Assembly: GCA_023435945.1 (NCBI GenBank)
Contig: JAEZLB010000196.1
Coordinates: 1-5,596, forward strand
Reading direction: 5' to 3'
Origin: Pseudomonadota bacterium
GTDB taxonomy: Bacteria; Pseudomonadota; Gammaproteobacteria; Burkholderiales; Burkholderiaceae_D
Length of the DNA stretch: 5,596 nucleotides
Shown: in pieces, positions 1 to 4,899 of the stretch
Layout of the letters: each line of letters opens with the position of its first letter
How positions within the stretch are numbered: position 1 is the first letter of the stretch
Program-made: the position numbers and the translations under genes
Notes under the pieces: model-generated
What the model was told of the DNA's origin: nothing
Seen by the model: the letters and a program-made list of their open reading frames with translations, nothing else
The model's database searches: none

Positions 1-30
1 TGCTGCGGGCGTTGTGTTTTCAGTCGTCAT
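1..30 (-). CDS. lipA: Lipoyl synthase LipA, N-terminal fragment (gene runs off the left edge)
   Basis: Only ten codons are visible, reading M-T-T-E-N-T-T-P-A-A from an ATG at 28-30, so the assignment rests mainly on position: lipA commonly follows lipB on the same strand. The polar, Thr/Pro/Ala-rich start fits the disordered N-terminus seen in many betaproteobacterial LipA proteins. LipA is the cytoplasmic radical-SAM enzyme that inserts two sulfurs into the octanoyl chain delivered by LipB. A second in-frame ATG at 61-63 would add eleven residues (M-K-H-C-A-N-G-N-P-L-Q); neither start has a strong Shine-Dalgarno. The gap to the lipB stop is 73 bases, or 40 with the upstream start, and contains no terminator-like hairpin, so co-transcription with lipB is likely. 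None of the radical-SAM cysteine motifs are within the window. Confidence 0.55.
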   Translation of the reverse strand, partial: MTTENTTPAA

Positions 31-103
31 CTGGAGCGGGTTTCCATTCGCACAGTGTTTCATCTCGGGCCGGATCAGCCTTCGCCTATCACTGCGGCCT
101 TCA

Positions 104-745
104 TCAACGGGTTAATAATTCAGCGAGCCGGTTTGCCAGCCGGGCTTGTACTTCCGGCAAGGGAGCGGTCACGCCGGCGGTTTTCATGTCTATGGTTTCC
201 AGACCCGCGTAACCGCAAGGATTGATCCACGAAAAAGGCGAAAGATCCATATCCACATTCAGCGCCACGCCATGATAGGTGCAGCCATTGCCGCGTATCT
301 TCAATCCGAGCGCGGCAATCTTCGCCCCCTGATGCGGTCCTTGCGCCATGTAAATGCCGGGCGCCCCTTCCTTGCGCACACCTTCGAGATTATACGCCGC
401 CAGCGTATCGATCACCGCCTGCTCGATCCTGTGCACAAATTCCCGCGCAAACAGCTTGCCGCCTTCCTTGTTGCGCCGCAGGTCGTACAGCAGATACACC
501 ACCACCTGTCCCGGCCCGTGATAAGTCACTTCGCCACCCCGGTCGGTCTGCACTACCGGGATGCCATTCGGATTCAAGACATGCGATTTATCCGCACCCA
601 GGCCCAGCGTGAAGACGGGCGGGTGTTCGACGATCCAGAGCTGGTCGGGCGACTCCGACGTGCGCGCATCGGTGTAGGCGCGCATCGCGTCGAAGGAAGT
701 TGGATAGGGCTCTTGACCGCGGTGGAGGATGTTAGGGAGAGACAT
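104..745 (-). CDS. lipB: Octanoyl-[acyl-carrier-protein]:protein N-octanoyltransferase LipB
   Basis: LipB moves octanoate from octanoyl-ACP to the lipoyl-domain lysine of 2-oxoacid dehydrogenases and the glycine-cleavage H protein, the first step of cytoplasmic lipoate synthesis. The 213-residue product has the usual length and carries the family signatures in order: E40-H-P-P-V-F-T-L-G, the R69[11 protein letters not shown]80 block, G140[10 protein letters not shown] with the catalytic lysine K142, G154-C-T-Y-H-G, and S172-W-I-N-P-C-G-Y-A-G with the catalytic thioester cysteine C177. The ATG at 743-745 gives the expected N-terminus, and no other ATG lies in frame just upstream. No good Shine-Dalgarno precedes it; instead an inverted repeat (750-761) occupies that place. 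The gene ends in a tandem TGATGA. It probably forms an operon with lipA. It is separated from its usual upstream partner ybeD by an AT-rich insert, so it must rely on a promoter in 746-895 or on read-through. Confidence 0.97.
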   Translation of the reverse strand: MSLPNILHRGQEPYPTSFDAMRAYTDARTSESPDQLWIVEHPPVFTLGLGADKSHVLNPNGIPVVQTDRGGEVTYHGPGQVVVYLLYDLRRNKEGGKLFAREFVHRIEQAVIDTLAAYNLEGVRKEGAPGIYMAQGPHQGAKIAALGLKIRGNGCTYHGVALNVDMDLSPFSWINPCGYAGLETIDMKTAGVTAPLPEVQARLANRLAELLTR

Positions 746-749
746 AGGC

Positions 750-761
750 GTACAAGTGTAC
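750..761. repeat. Perfect inverted repeat immediately upstream of lipB
   Basis: GTACA-AG-TGTAC reads as a 5-bp dyad around a two-base centre and lies only four bases before the lipB start codon, where a Shine-Dalgarno would be expected. It could be a protein-binding site or a chance palindrome; the stem is too short and the loop too small for a stable RNA hairpin. No function is claimed. Confidence 0.3.
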
Positions 762-789
762 AGAAAGGATGGATTCGACGCTGCTTTAA

Positions 790-819
790 ACCATAAAAGT
801 TGTATTCTTAGCTAGCCAA
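790..819 (-). promoter_or_regulatory. Possible sigma-70-like promoter for lipB
   Basis: On the minus strand TTGGCT (814-819; four of six matches to TTGACA) is followed after 18 bases by TATGGT (790-795; four of six matches to TATAAT), about 45 bases upstream of the lipB start. The region is AT-rich, so chance matches are likely. A separate lipB promoter is expected here, because the opposite-strand gene at 896-1285 lies between lipB and the dat-ybeD pair. The call is weak. Confidence 0.3.
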
Positions 820-820
820 G
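807..820. repeat. Near-perfect palindrome midway between divergent genes
   Basis: CTTA-GCTAGC-CAAG is a 14-base palindrome with one mismatched pair (A810/C817). It sits almost at the midpoint of the 150-base divergent intergenic region between lipB and the plus-strand gene at 896, and overlaps the candidate lipB -35 box. This is a plausible operator position, but no known regulator motif is recognised. The rest of 746-895 is AT-rich, and I see no convincing promoter for the plus-strand gene. Confidence 0.3.
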
Positions 821-895
821 TCAGAATAAATACGGAAGATTGTTTCTATTTCAGTGCTAGATACATACCTGTGTTGCATTTAGAGGGGGCGAAGA

Positions 896-1285
896 ATGTC
901 ATATGCATATTTTCTTGATCTGTTGTCCTGCATTTGGGGGCTAGCTAGCGCTATTCACTTCTCCATCGGGGTATTAAGAATTAAAGAGGAGTCAATCAGT
1001 ACAATCGCAACTAGCTTCTATGGAAGTGGAGAACAAATGGCAGTGGAGCTGGCGCACCAGAGGATTGATTTTCGATTTGGTGCTTTCTTTTTGTTTATGG
1101 CGTTCTTTCCTCAACTTGTTTCTAAGTTGGTTCCGGAATTACAGTTAATAGAGATCGATGCCCGATTCTGGTGGGTTAATACTGTGGCGCTAATAATTGC
1201 AGCGATCCCTGTTGTAATTTGTATTCCCCTAAATATGCGAAAACGCCGTGCTGCTGAGGCGAGAATTAGAGCACTCAATGCTTAA
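896..1285 (+). CDS. Unrecognised small membrane protein, three predicted transmembrane segments
   Basis: I do not recognise this 129-residue protein beyond a resemblance to many small uncharacterised bacterial membrane proteins. Hydrophobic stretches are at about residues 5-26, 60-79 and 92-113. The first is broken by polar residues (C12, H21, S23); the loop at 30-59 is charged and contains an A-V-E-L-A-H-Q-R-I-D segment leading into helix 2. The C-terminal tail (R115-K-R-R onward) is strongly basic, so by the positive-inside rule it is probably cytoplasmic. The ATG at 896 has a purine-rich Shine-Dalgarno, GAGGGGG, at 883-889, six bases upstream, which supports real translation. It is the only plus-strand gene in the window, divergent from lipB and convergent with ybeD. 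GC is about 43% over 901-1260, much lower than the neighbours, with many AT-ending codons and several CTAG tetramers. This suggests recent acquisition. No catalytic motif is visible. Confidence 0.8.
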   Translation: MSYAYFLDLLSCIWGLASAIHFSIGVLRIKEESISTIATSFYGSGEQMAVELAHQRIDFRFGAFFLFMAFFPQLVSKLVPELQLIEIDARFWWVNTVALIIAAIPVVICIPLNMRKRRAAEARIRALNA

Positions 1286-1339
1286 TTTGCTGCTGGTGAA
1301 GGATTCGTGCGACTTTGTGGCTTCGCATGAACAAAAAGA

Positions 1340-1552
1340 TTACAACACCACCTTCACCATCTCATGTGAAGAGAGCGCGCGATACAGGTTATCCAGCTGC
1401 TCCCGGCTCGTTGCCCGCACCGTCACCGTCAGCGACAGATAATTGCCTTTTGATGAAGGTCGCATTTCCATCTTCTCTGCGGTGAATTCCGGATCGAATC
1501 CTTTGACGACTTCCACGATGGTTTCTGCGAAGTTTTCCTGCATGGCGCCCAT
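1340..1552 (-). CDS. Possible restart product of ybeD (DUF493), lacking the first 25 codons
   Basis: Downstream of the amber codon the DUF493 frame stays open for 70 codons from an ATG at 1550-1552 (M-G-A-M-Q-E-N-F) to TAA at 1340-1342. This ATG begins three bases after the TAG, which is favourable geometry for termination-reinitiation by ribosomes that translated the 23-codon leader; a weak AGG lies in the same few bases. The product would keep the E-M-R-P-S-S-K-G-N-Y core and the C-terminal M-V-K-V-V-L. It would lose most of the first beta strand (F-P-I-K-V-M-G) of the ACT-like fold, so stability is doubtful. An automatic gene caller would probably report this shortened form. Whether it is made is unknown. 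Confidence 0.5.
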   Translation of the reverse strand: MGAMQENFAETIVEVVKGFDPEFTAEKMEMRPSSKGNYLSLTVTVRATSREQLDNLYRALSSHEMVKVVL

Positions 1553-1555
1553 GAC

Positions 1556-1558
1556 CTA
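1556..1558 (-). other. In-frame amber (TAG) codon at a conserved lysine of ybeD
   Basis: The plus strand reads CTA here, hence TAG in the ybeD frame, between Ile23 and Val25. AAG is the expected codon. The change also creates one of only seven CTAG tetramers in the window. None of the other complete genes here ends in TAG (they use TGA or TAA), so the window gives no sign of how TAG is normally read in this organism. Confidence 0.9.
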
Positions 1559-1640
1559 GATCGGGAAGTCGCTCGGGTATTCGATCAGGCTTTCTTTGGG
1601 GTCGGGAATGGGATTCAGCATTTTCATTTCTCACTAGGTT

Positions 1641-2486
1641 TCAGGCTGCCTTGGCTTTCTGGTAAGCGCCATACAGTTTCTGATAGATGGGGCCGGGCTT
1701 GCCGTTTCCAATGGGCTTGTCATCGAGCTTGACGATGGCAAGCACTTCCTTGGTGGCGGAGGTTATCAGCAATTCATCGGCATCGAATACTTCGGCTTTC
1801 GCGATGGGGCGCGCTTCGAAGGGAATGCCTTCGGACTGGGCCAGTTCCTGTATCAGGCCATAGCGTATGCCTTCCAGGATCAGGTGATTATTCGGCGGGA
1901 CCATGAGCTTGCCATTTTTTACTACCCAGATATTCGAAGACGAGCCTTCGGTCAGGTAATCATCGCGGAACTGCACGGTTTCGAATGCGTCGTGATCGAC
2001 CGCGTATTGCGCAGCGAGCACATTGCCCAGCAGGGAGGTCGACTTGATATCGCAATACAGCCAGCGCTTGTCTTCCATCGTCACGCACTGTATGCCAGTC
2101 GCGCGCACTTCGGGCGAGGGCAGGGTAAGCGGATTGGTCATGATGAAAACCGTGGGCGTGACATCCTGCGGAAAGGCATGGCCGCGTTTGGCGACGCCGC
2201 GTGTGACCTGCAGGTACACCATCTGGTTATCGGCAGGATGGGTATCAACCACTTGCTGGATCAGTTCCATCCACTGATTCTGCGTGTGCGGATTCGGGAT
2301 ACGTATCTTGTCCAGGCTGCGAAACAGGCGTGCCATGTGCTGTTCGGCGCGGAACATCCTGCGCTCATAAATGGGGATGACTTCATAGATGCCGTCGCCG
2401 AAGATGAAGCCGCGGTCGAGTACGGGAACGCGGGCTTCGGATAAGGGCAGCATTTCACCATTCAGATAAACCAGCGGCTCATTCAT
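1641..2486 (-). CDS. dat: Class IV aminotransferase, D-amino acid (D-alanine) transaminase type
   Basis: This is a cytoplasmic PLP enzyme expected to catalyse D-alanine + 2-oxoglutarate = pyruvate + D-glutamate. The 281-residue product has the usual length for the fold. The N-terminal strand N-E-P-L-V-Y-L-N-G and D24-R-G-F-I-F-G-D-G-I-Y-E-V are typical of class IV. The PLP lysine is K148 in C-D-I-K-S-T-S-L-L-G-N-V-L-A; the L-T-E-G-S-S-S-N motif supplies the Glu (E180) that contacts the pyridine nitrogen; the phosphate-binding S-A-T-K-E-V loop is at 243-248. R101-G-H103 matches the R-x-H carboxylate-binding pair of Bacillus D-amino acid transaminase (R98/H100), and Y34 matches its Tyr31. This favours a D-amino acid enzyme over branched-chain (IlvE) or aminodeoxychorismate lyase (PabC) relatives. 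It begins 138 bases after the dacC stop, beyond a terminator, so it probably has its own promoter. ybeD starts 13 bases downstream, so the two are likely co-transcribed. Confidence 0.92.
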   Translation of the reverse strand: MNEPLVYLNGEMLPLSEARVPVLDRGFIFGDGIYEVIPIYERRMFRAEQHMARLFRSLDKIRIPNPHTQNQWMELIQQVVDTHPADNQMVYLQVTRGVAKRGHAFPQDVTPTVFIMTNPLTLPSPEVRATGIQCVTMEDKRWLYCDIKSTSLLGNVLAAQYAVDHDAFETVQFRDDYLTEGSSSNIWVVKNGKLMVPPNNHLILEGIRYGLIQELAQSEGIPFEARPIAKAEVFDADELLITSATKEVLAIVKLDDKPIGNGKPGPIYQKLYGAYQKAKAA

Positions 2487-2493
2487 TCGTCTG

Positions 2494-2498
2494 CTCCT
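2494..2498 (-). promoter_or_regulatory. Strong ribosome binding site of the D-amino acid transaminase gene
   Basis: AGGAG on the minus strand lies seven bases before the ATG at 2484-2486. It is the best Shine-Dalgarno in the window and fixes that start codon. Confidence 0.85.
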
Positions 2499-2507
2499 AA
2501 TCGGTGG

Positions 2508-2545
2508 GGCGGCATGGCATTGTTGACGTCAGTGGCAGTGCCGCC
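2508..2545. repeat. Dyad with a central TGACGTCA palindrome in the dat leader
   Basis: GGCGGCA (2508-2514) and TGCCGCC (2539-2545) are exact reverse complements separated by 24 bases, and an 8-base perfect palindrome TGACGTCA (2524-2531) sits almost at their centre. The element lies between the dacC terminator and the dat ribosome site, where promoter or operator sequences must be. As RNA it would be a 7-bp, GC-rich stem with a large loop. I cannot match it to a known regulator and see no clear -35/-10 pair in 2499-2567. Confidence 0.35.
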
Positions 2546-2567
2546 TGAAGTACATTTTCCAGGGAGT

Positions 2568-2600
2568 AAAACAAAACAAGGAAGGCAAAGCCTTCCTTGT
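2568..2600 (-). terminator. Rho-independent terminator of dacC
   Basis: An 11-bp perfect inverted repeat (2576-2586 and 2590-2600: ACAAGGAAGGC / GCCTTCCTTGT) closes on a three-base loop. On the minus strand it is followed by TTTGTTTTA, the expected U-rich tract. It begins 24 bases after the dacC TAA and so separates dacC transcription from the dat-ybeD unit. On the plus strand the hairpin is not followed by a T-run, so it is directional. Confidence 0.9.
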
Positions 2601-2624
2601 CGTGAGTTTACTGCGGATGAGGGT

Positions 2625-3767
2625 TTATTGCATCCAGAGGCGCACCGCATCCCAGGCGCGGCCGAACATGCCGGCTTCGCTCACCTGTTCCAGCGACAGT
2701 ACCGGCAGTTCGGCTACCACGCGGCCATCCGCCATGATCTTCAGCGTGCCGACGCGGCTGTTCTGGGCGATGGGCGCCACCAGCGGGTCCTTGCGCTCCA
2801 GTACCGGCTTGAGCTTGTCGGCCGTGCCTTTGGGAACCGTGACGAATACGTCTTCGTTGAAGCCGAGTTTCACCTGGTTCTTGGTGCCTTTCCAGACATC
2901 GGGCGTGGCAACGGCTTCGCCTTTTGCGTACAGGCGCACGGTGTCGAAGTTCAGAAAGCCCCAGTTCAGCAGCTTCTGGCTTTCCTGAGCGCGGATACGG
3001 TCGGAATCGGTGCCCAGGACCACGGATACCAGGCGCCGGTCGTGATTGCCGTTCGGGCGCCTTGCTGTAGAGATCAGGCAATACCCGGCGCTGCTGGTGT
3101 AGCCGGTCTTCAGGCCGTCAACGGTAGGATCCAGCCACAGCAGGCGGTTGCGGTTGGATTGGGTGATCTTGTTGTAGGTGAAGCTCTTGACCGAGTAGAT
3201 CTTGTACAGCTCAGGATGGTCATTGATCATGTGCTGCGCGAGCTTGGCCAAATCGCGTGCGGTCGAGTAGTTTTCCGGATGTGGCAGGCCGTGTGCATTG
3301 GCAAAGCGCGTGGACTTCAGGCCCATGCGTTCCGCTTCGCGGTTCATCAGCGCCACGAAGGAGGGTTCGGTGCCCGCGACGGCTTCGGCCAGCGCGACGG
3401 CGGCGTCATTGCCGGACTGGACGATCAGGCCATGCAGCAGATCATTGACGCTGACCGGCACGCGCGGCTCGATGAACATCTTGGAGCTGTCTTTATCGAC
3501 TTTCCATGCGTGTTCGGAAACCTGGATCATTTGCTGCAGGTCCAGGCGTTTTTCCTTGACTGCATTAAAAGCGAGATAGGCGGTCATGATCTTCACCAGC
3601 GATGCAGGCTCTATGCGTGCATCGGGATCATGCGCTGCGAGGACCTGGCCGCTGGTCGCGTCCAGCAGCATGTAAGACTTCGCAGCAATGGTTGGGGCCG
3701 GCAGTTGTTGTGCCGATGCAGAAAAGGATAGGAAAAGGGCAAGGGCAGCCGCAAAAAATCTTTTCAT
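2625..3767 (-). CDS. dacC: D-alanyl-D-alanine carboxypeptidase, PBP5/DacC type (peptidase S11)
   Basis: This is a low-molecular-weight penicillin-binding protein that removes the terminal D-Ala from peptidoglycan pentapeptides in the periplasm. From the ATG at 3765-3767 it has 380 residues, usual for the family. Residues 1-19 (M-K-R-F-F-A-A-A-L-A then a hydrophobic run ending A-S-A) form a Sec signal peptide, with cleavage before Q20. The catalytic triad motifs are S56-L-V-K59 (nucleophile S56, K59), S118-G-N120 and K220-T-G222. Residues about 280-360 form the beta-rich C-terminal PBP5 domain, and 363-380 look like the amphipathic membrane-anchoring helix. An in-frame ATG twelve codons upstream (3801-3803) would put charged residues before the signal peptide, so I reject it as the start. 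The gene has its own likely promoter and ends in a strong terminator. dacC and dacA are paralogous names; the dacA-ybeD-lipB order of E. coli supports orthology to this locus. Confidence 0.95.
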   Translation of the reverse strand: MKRFFAAALALFLSFSASAQQLPAPTIAAKSYMLLDATSGQVLAAHDPDARIEPASLVKIMTAYLAFNAVKEKRLDLQQMIQVSEHAWKVDKDSSKMFIEPRVPVSVNDLLHGLIVQSGNDAAVALAEAVAGTEPSFVALMNREAERMGLKSTRFANAHGLPHPENYSTARDLAKLAQHMINDHPELYKIYSVKSFTYNKITQSNRNRLLWLDPTVDGLKTGYTSSAGYCLISTARRPNGNHDRRLVSVVLGTDSDRIRAQESQKLLNWGFLNFDTVRLYAKGEAVATPDVWKGTKNQVKLGFNEDVFVTVPKGTADKLKPVLERKDPLVAPIAQNSRVGTLKIMADGRVVAELPVLSLEQVSEAGMFGRAWDAVRLWMQ

Positions 3768-3849
3768 GGAGTATCCATCATGAAGGGTGCGACGCAGGAG
3801 CACAATCGCTGCAAGGCCGCAGGCCCGGTTGGAGTTGAAGCACGAAAAG

Positions 3850-3879
3850 ATTATAAGGGGAGTGCGTTAGTGTTGCCAG
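3850..3879 (-). promoter_or_regulatory. Probable sigma-70 promoter of dacC
   Basis: On the minus strand a perfect TATAAT (3850-3855) is preceded at 18 bases by CTGGCA (3874-3879; four of six matches to TTGACA). The -35 lies inside the last codons of the upstream hydrolase gene. Transcription would start near 3842 and give a leader of about 75 bases containing a small GGCC-GCA-GGCC hairpin. Spacing and the exact -10 make this the best promoter candidate in the window. Confidence 0.55.
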
Positions 3880-4502
3880 AGAGAAGTGACGATATTCTTT
3901 ATGTGATGTAAGCGGCGATGAAAGAAATGATCCGCTCCCGGTATCACTATGACAGGTAAGTCCTGCGGTCTTGCCCAATCCATCACATTTGACAGCGGTA
4001 TCGTTCCGTCTTCTTCACCGTGAATGATGATGGTGTCGGCAGGCACCTCGGGCAGATTCCATTTGCCGGGCGCGGAACCGACCAGCACCAGGCGTTCCGG
4101 TGGTGTTTGCTGTTCTGACAAACGTTGGGCGATTTGTGTCTGGATGTAAGTGCCGAAAGAAAATCCCGACAACGCAAAGGGAAGGCCCGGATACTGTTCG
4201 CGTGCATGGTTCAGCAGCGTCAGCATGTCATCGGCTTCGCCGCGGCCTTCATCGTGCACGCCTTCGGAAGCGCCGACGCCGCGGAAATTCATGCGAAAGA
4301 CAACGTAGCCCAATCCCTGAAAGGTGCGCGCCAGCGTGACGACCACCTTGTTATCCATGGTGCCGCCGAACAGTGGGTGAGGGTGGCCTATCAGGGCAAT
4401 GCCGCGTGGTGCAGGAAAGCTGTCTGTCGGAGGCAGGTCGCGCGCGCATTCCAGGTTGCCGGCTGCGCCCTGGAGAGAAAAATAATGGGTGGCGGAATTC
4501 AT
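3867..4502 (-). CDS. Small alpha/beta-fold hydrolase (COG2945-like), substrate unknown
   Basis: The 211-residue cytoplasmic protein has no signal peptide and follows the alpha/beta-hydrolase plan. An early strand and oxyanion-type loop H40-P-H-P-L-F-G-G-T-M-D-N-K is followed by F69-R-M-N-F-R-G-V-G-A-S-E-G. The nucleophile elbow is G113-F-S-F-G with S115. The acid is probably D165 in H-G-E-E-D-G-T-I-P-L, and the catalytic histidine is H192 in P-G-A-D-H-F-F-H. The H-P-H-P-x-x-G-G-T-M-x-N-K-V-V and N-F-R-G-V-G-x-S-x-G motifs are those of the short COG2945-type hydrolases, which are poorly characterised. The start at 4500-4502 has only a weak A-rich Shine-Dalgarno and lies 23 bases after the ferredoxin stop, so the two are probably co-transcribed. 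The 3' end overlaps the putative dacC promoter. The reaction cannot be deduced from sequence. Confidence 0.88.
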   Translation of the reverse strand: MNSATHYFSLQGAAGNLECARDLPPTDSFPAPRGIALIGHPHPLFGGTMDNKVVVTLARTFQGLGYVVFRMNFRGVGASEGVHDEGRGEADDMLTLLNHAREQYPGLPFALSGFSFGTYIQTQIAQRLSEQQTPPERLVLVGSAPGKWNLPEVPADTIIIHGEEDGTIPLSNVMDWARPQDLPVIVIPGADHFFHRRLHHIKNIVTSLWQH

Positions 4503-4525
4503 TATTCTTGTTGCTTAAAAAATAA

Positions 4526-4843
4526 TCAGATCTTCAAGCGTTCGACAATGCGGCCGCCGACCAGGTGCACATCGATGATTTCATCGATGTCATGCGTGTC
4601 GACATAGGTATACCAGGTGCCTTCCGGATAAACCACGAGGACAGGTCCTTCTTCGCAGCGATCCAGGCAGCCGGACTTGTTAATGCGCACTTTGCCTGCG
4701 CCATTCAATCCCAGTTCCTTGATGCGGCGCTTGGCGTATTCCTGCGCGGCGTTGGCACCGCAGGCTGCGCAATGAGCGCGTCCATCGTCGCGCTCGTTAA
4801 GGCAGAAAAATACATGGTGTTTGAAATACTGTGATTCAGACAT
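4526..4843 (-). CDS. Thioredoxin-like [2Fe-2S] ferredoxin family protein
   Basis: The 105-residue protein has the thioredoxin-fold ferredoxin pattern: H10-V-F-F-C14, then C25-A-A-C28-G, and S58-C59-L-D-R-C63-E-E-G-P. Related proteins such as Aquifex Fd4 bind a [2Fe-2S] cluster with four cysteines. C14, C59 and C63 are clear ligands; C25 or C28 would be the remaining one, leaving an extra cysteine. The following V-L-V-V-Y-P-E-G-T-W-Y segment and the C-terminal I-D-E-I-I-D-V-H-L-V-G-G-R-I-V-E-R-L fit the known small family members. It is a probable electron carrier, but its partner is not evident from the neighbours. The start at 4841-4843 has a weak GGA eight to eleven bases upstream. It lies 56 bases after the VanZ-like stop and 23 before the hydrolase, so it probably belongs to the same transcript. 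Confidence 0.9.
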   Translation of the reverse strand: MSESQYFKHHVFFCLNERDDGRAHCAACGANAAQEYAKRRIKELGLNGAGKVRINKSGCLDRCEEGPVLVVYPEGTWYTYVDTHDIDEIIDVHLVGGRIVERLKI

Positions 4844-4899
4844 CGGAAATCCGTTTCAGAATGGGCAGCTGTTATGCAGGGCCCAATGATACACCGCAA

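Larger units (their letters stand above)
1340..1627 (-). pseudogene. ybeD: YbeD/DUF493 family protein gene interrupted by an in-frame amber codon
   Basis: Read from the ATG at 1625-1627, which lies 13 bases after the dat stop, the frame encodes a normal 95-codon DUF493 protein except that codon 24 is TAG (1556-1558). The sequence around it reads Y17-P-S-D-F-P-I-stop-V-M-G. The family, including E. coli YbeD (T-Y-K-V-M-G), has lysine there, so one base change, AAG to TAG, explains it. Both sides of the stop keep conserved family sequence (P8-D-P-K-E-S-L-I-E-Y before; M-R-P-S-S-K-G-N-Y and Y-R-A-L-S-S-H-E-M-V-K-V-V-L after), so the lesion is recent or a sequencing error. A second in-frame ATG at 1619-1621 is an alternative start. 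YbeD proteins are small, ACT-like-fold proteins of unclear, possibly regulatory, function, usually next to lipB. No frameshift is present. Confidence 0.8.

Noticed and set aside
146..796. Plus-strand open frame of 216 codons opposite lipB
   Set aside because: It is the complement of an intact lipB and is rich in Arg/His, as expected of an antisense reading of GC-rich coding DNA.
1286..1339. Bidirectional terminator between the convergent genes
   Set aside because: The only hairpin is a short GTGCGA/TCGCAT stem with a ten-base loop, and no T-run follows it on either strand.
1389..1634. Alternative minus-strand frame of 81 codons overlapping ybeD
   Set aside because: This is the neighbouring reading frame. 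The DUF493 sequence lies in the other frame on both sides of the amber codon, so no frameshift is needed.
1884..2444. Plus-strand open frame opposite the D-amino acid transaminase
   Set aside because: The minus-strand gene has complete PLP-enzyme motifs; this reading shows no family sequence.
2514..3731. Long plus-strand open frame of 405 codons opposite dacC
   Set aside because: It is antisense to a full-length D,D-carboxypeptidase with all catalytic motifs. It has no recognisable domain, and GC-rich genes commonly leave such open frames on the other strand.
3768..3803. Upstream ATG extending dacC by twelve residues
   Set aside because: It would place a charged segment before an otherwise canonical signal peptide; the start at 3767 gives the normal K-R plus hydrophobic core plus A-S-A layout.
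4125..4607. Plus-strand open frame across the hydrolase and ferredoxin genes
   Set aside because: It spans two well-supported minus-strand genes and their gap and has no recognisable motifs.
4844..4899. Promoter for the ferredoxin-hydrolase pair
   Set aside because: No convincing -35/-10 pair is present in this 56-base gap; read-through from the VanZ-like gene is simpler.
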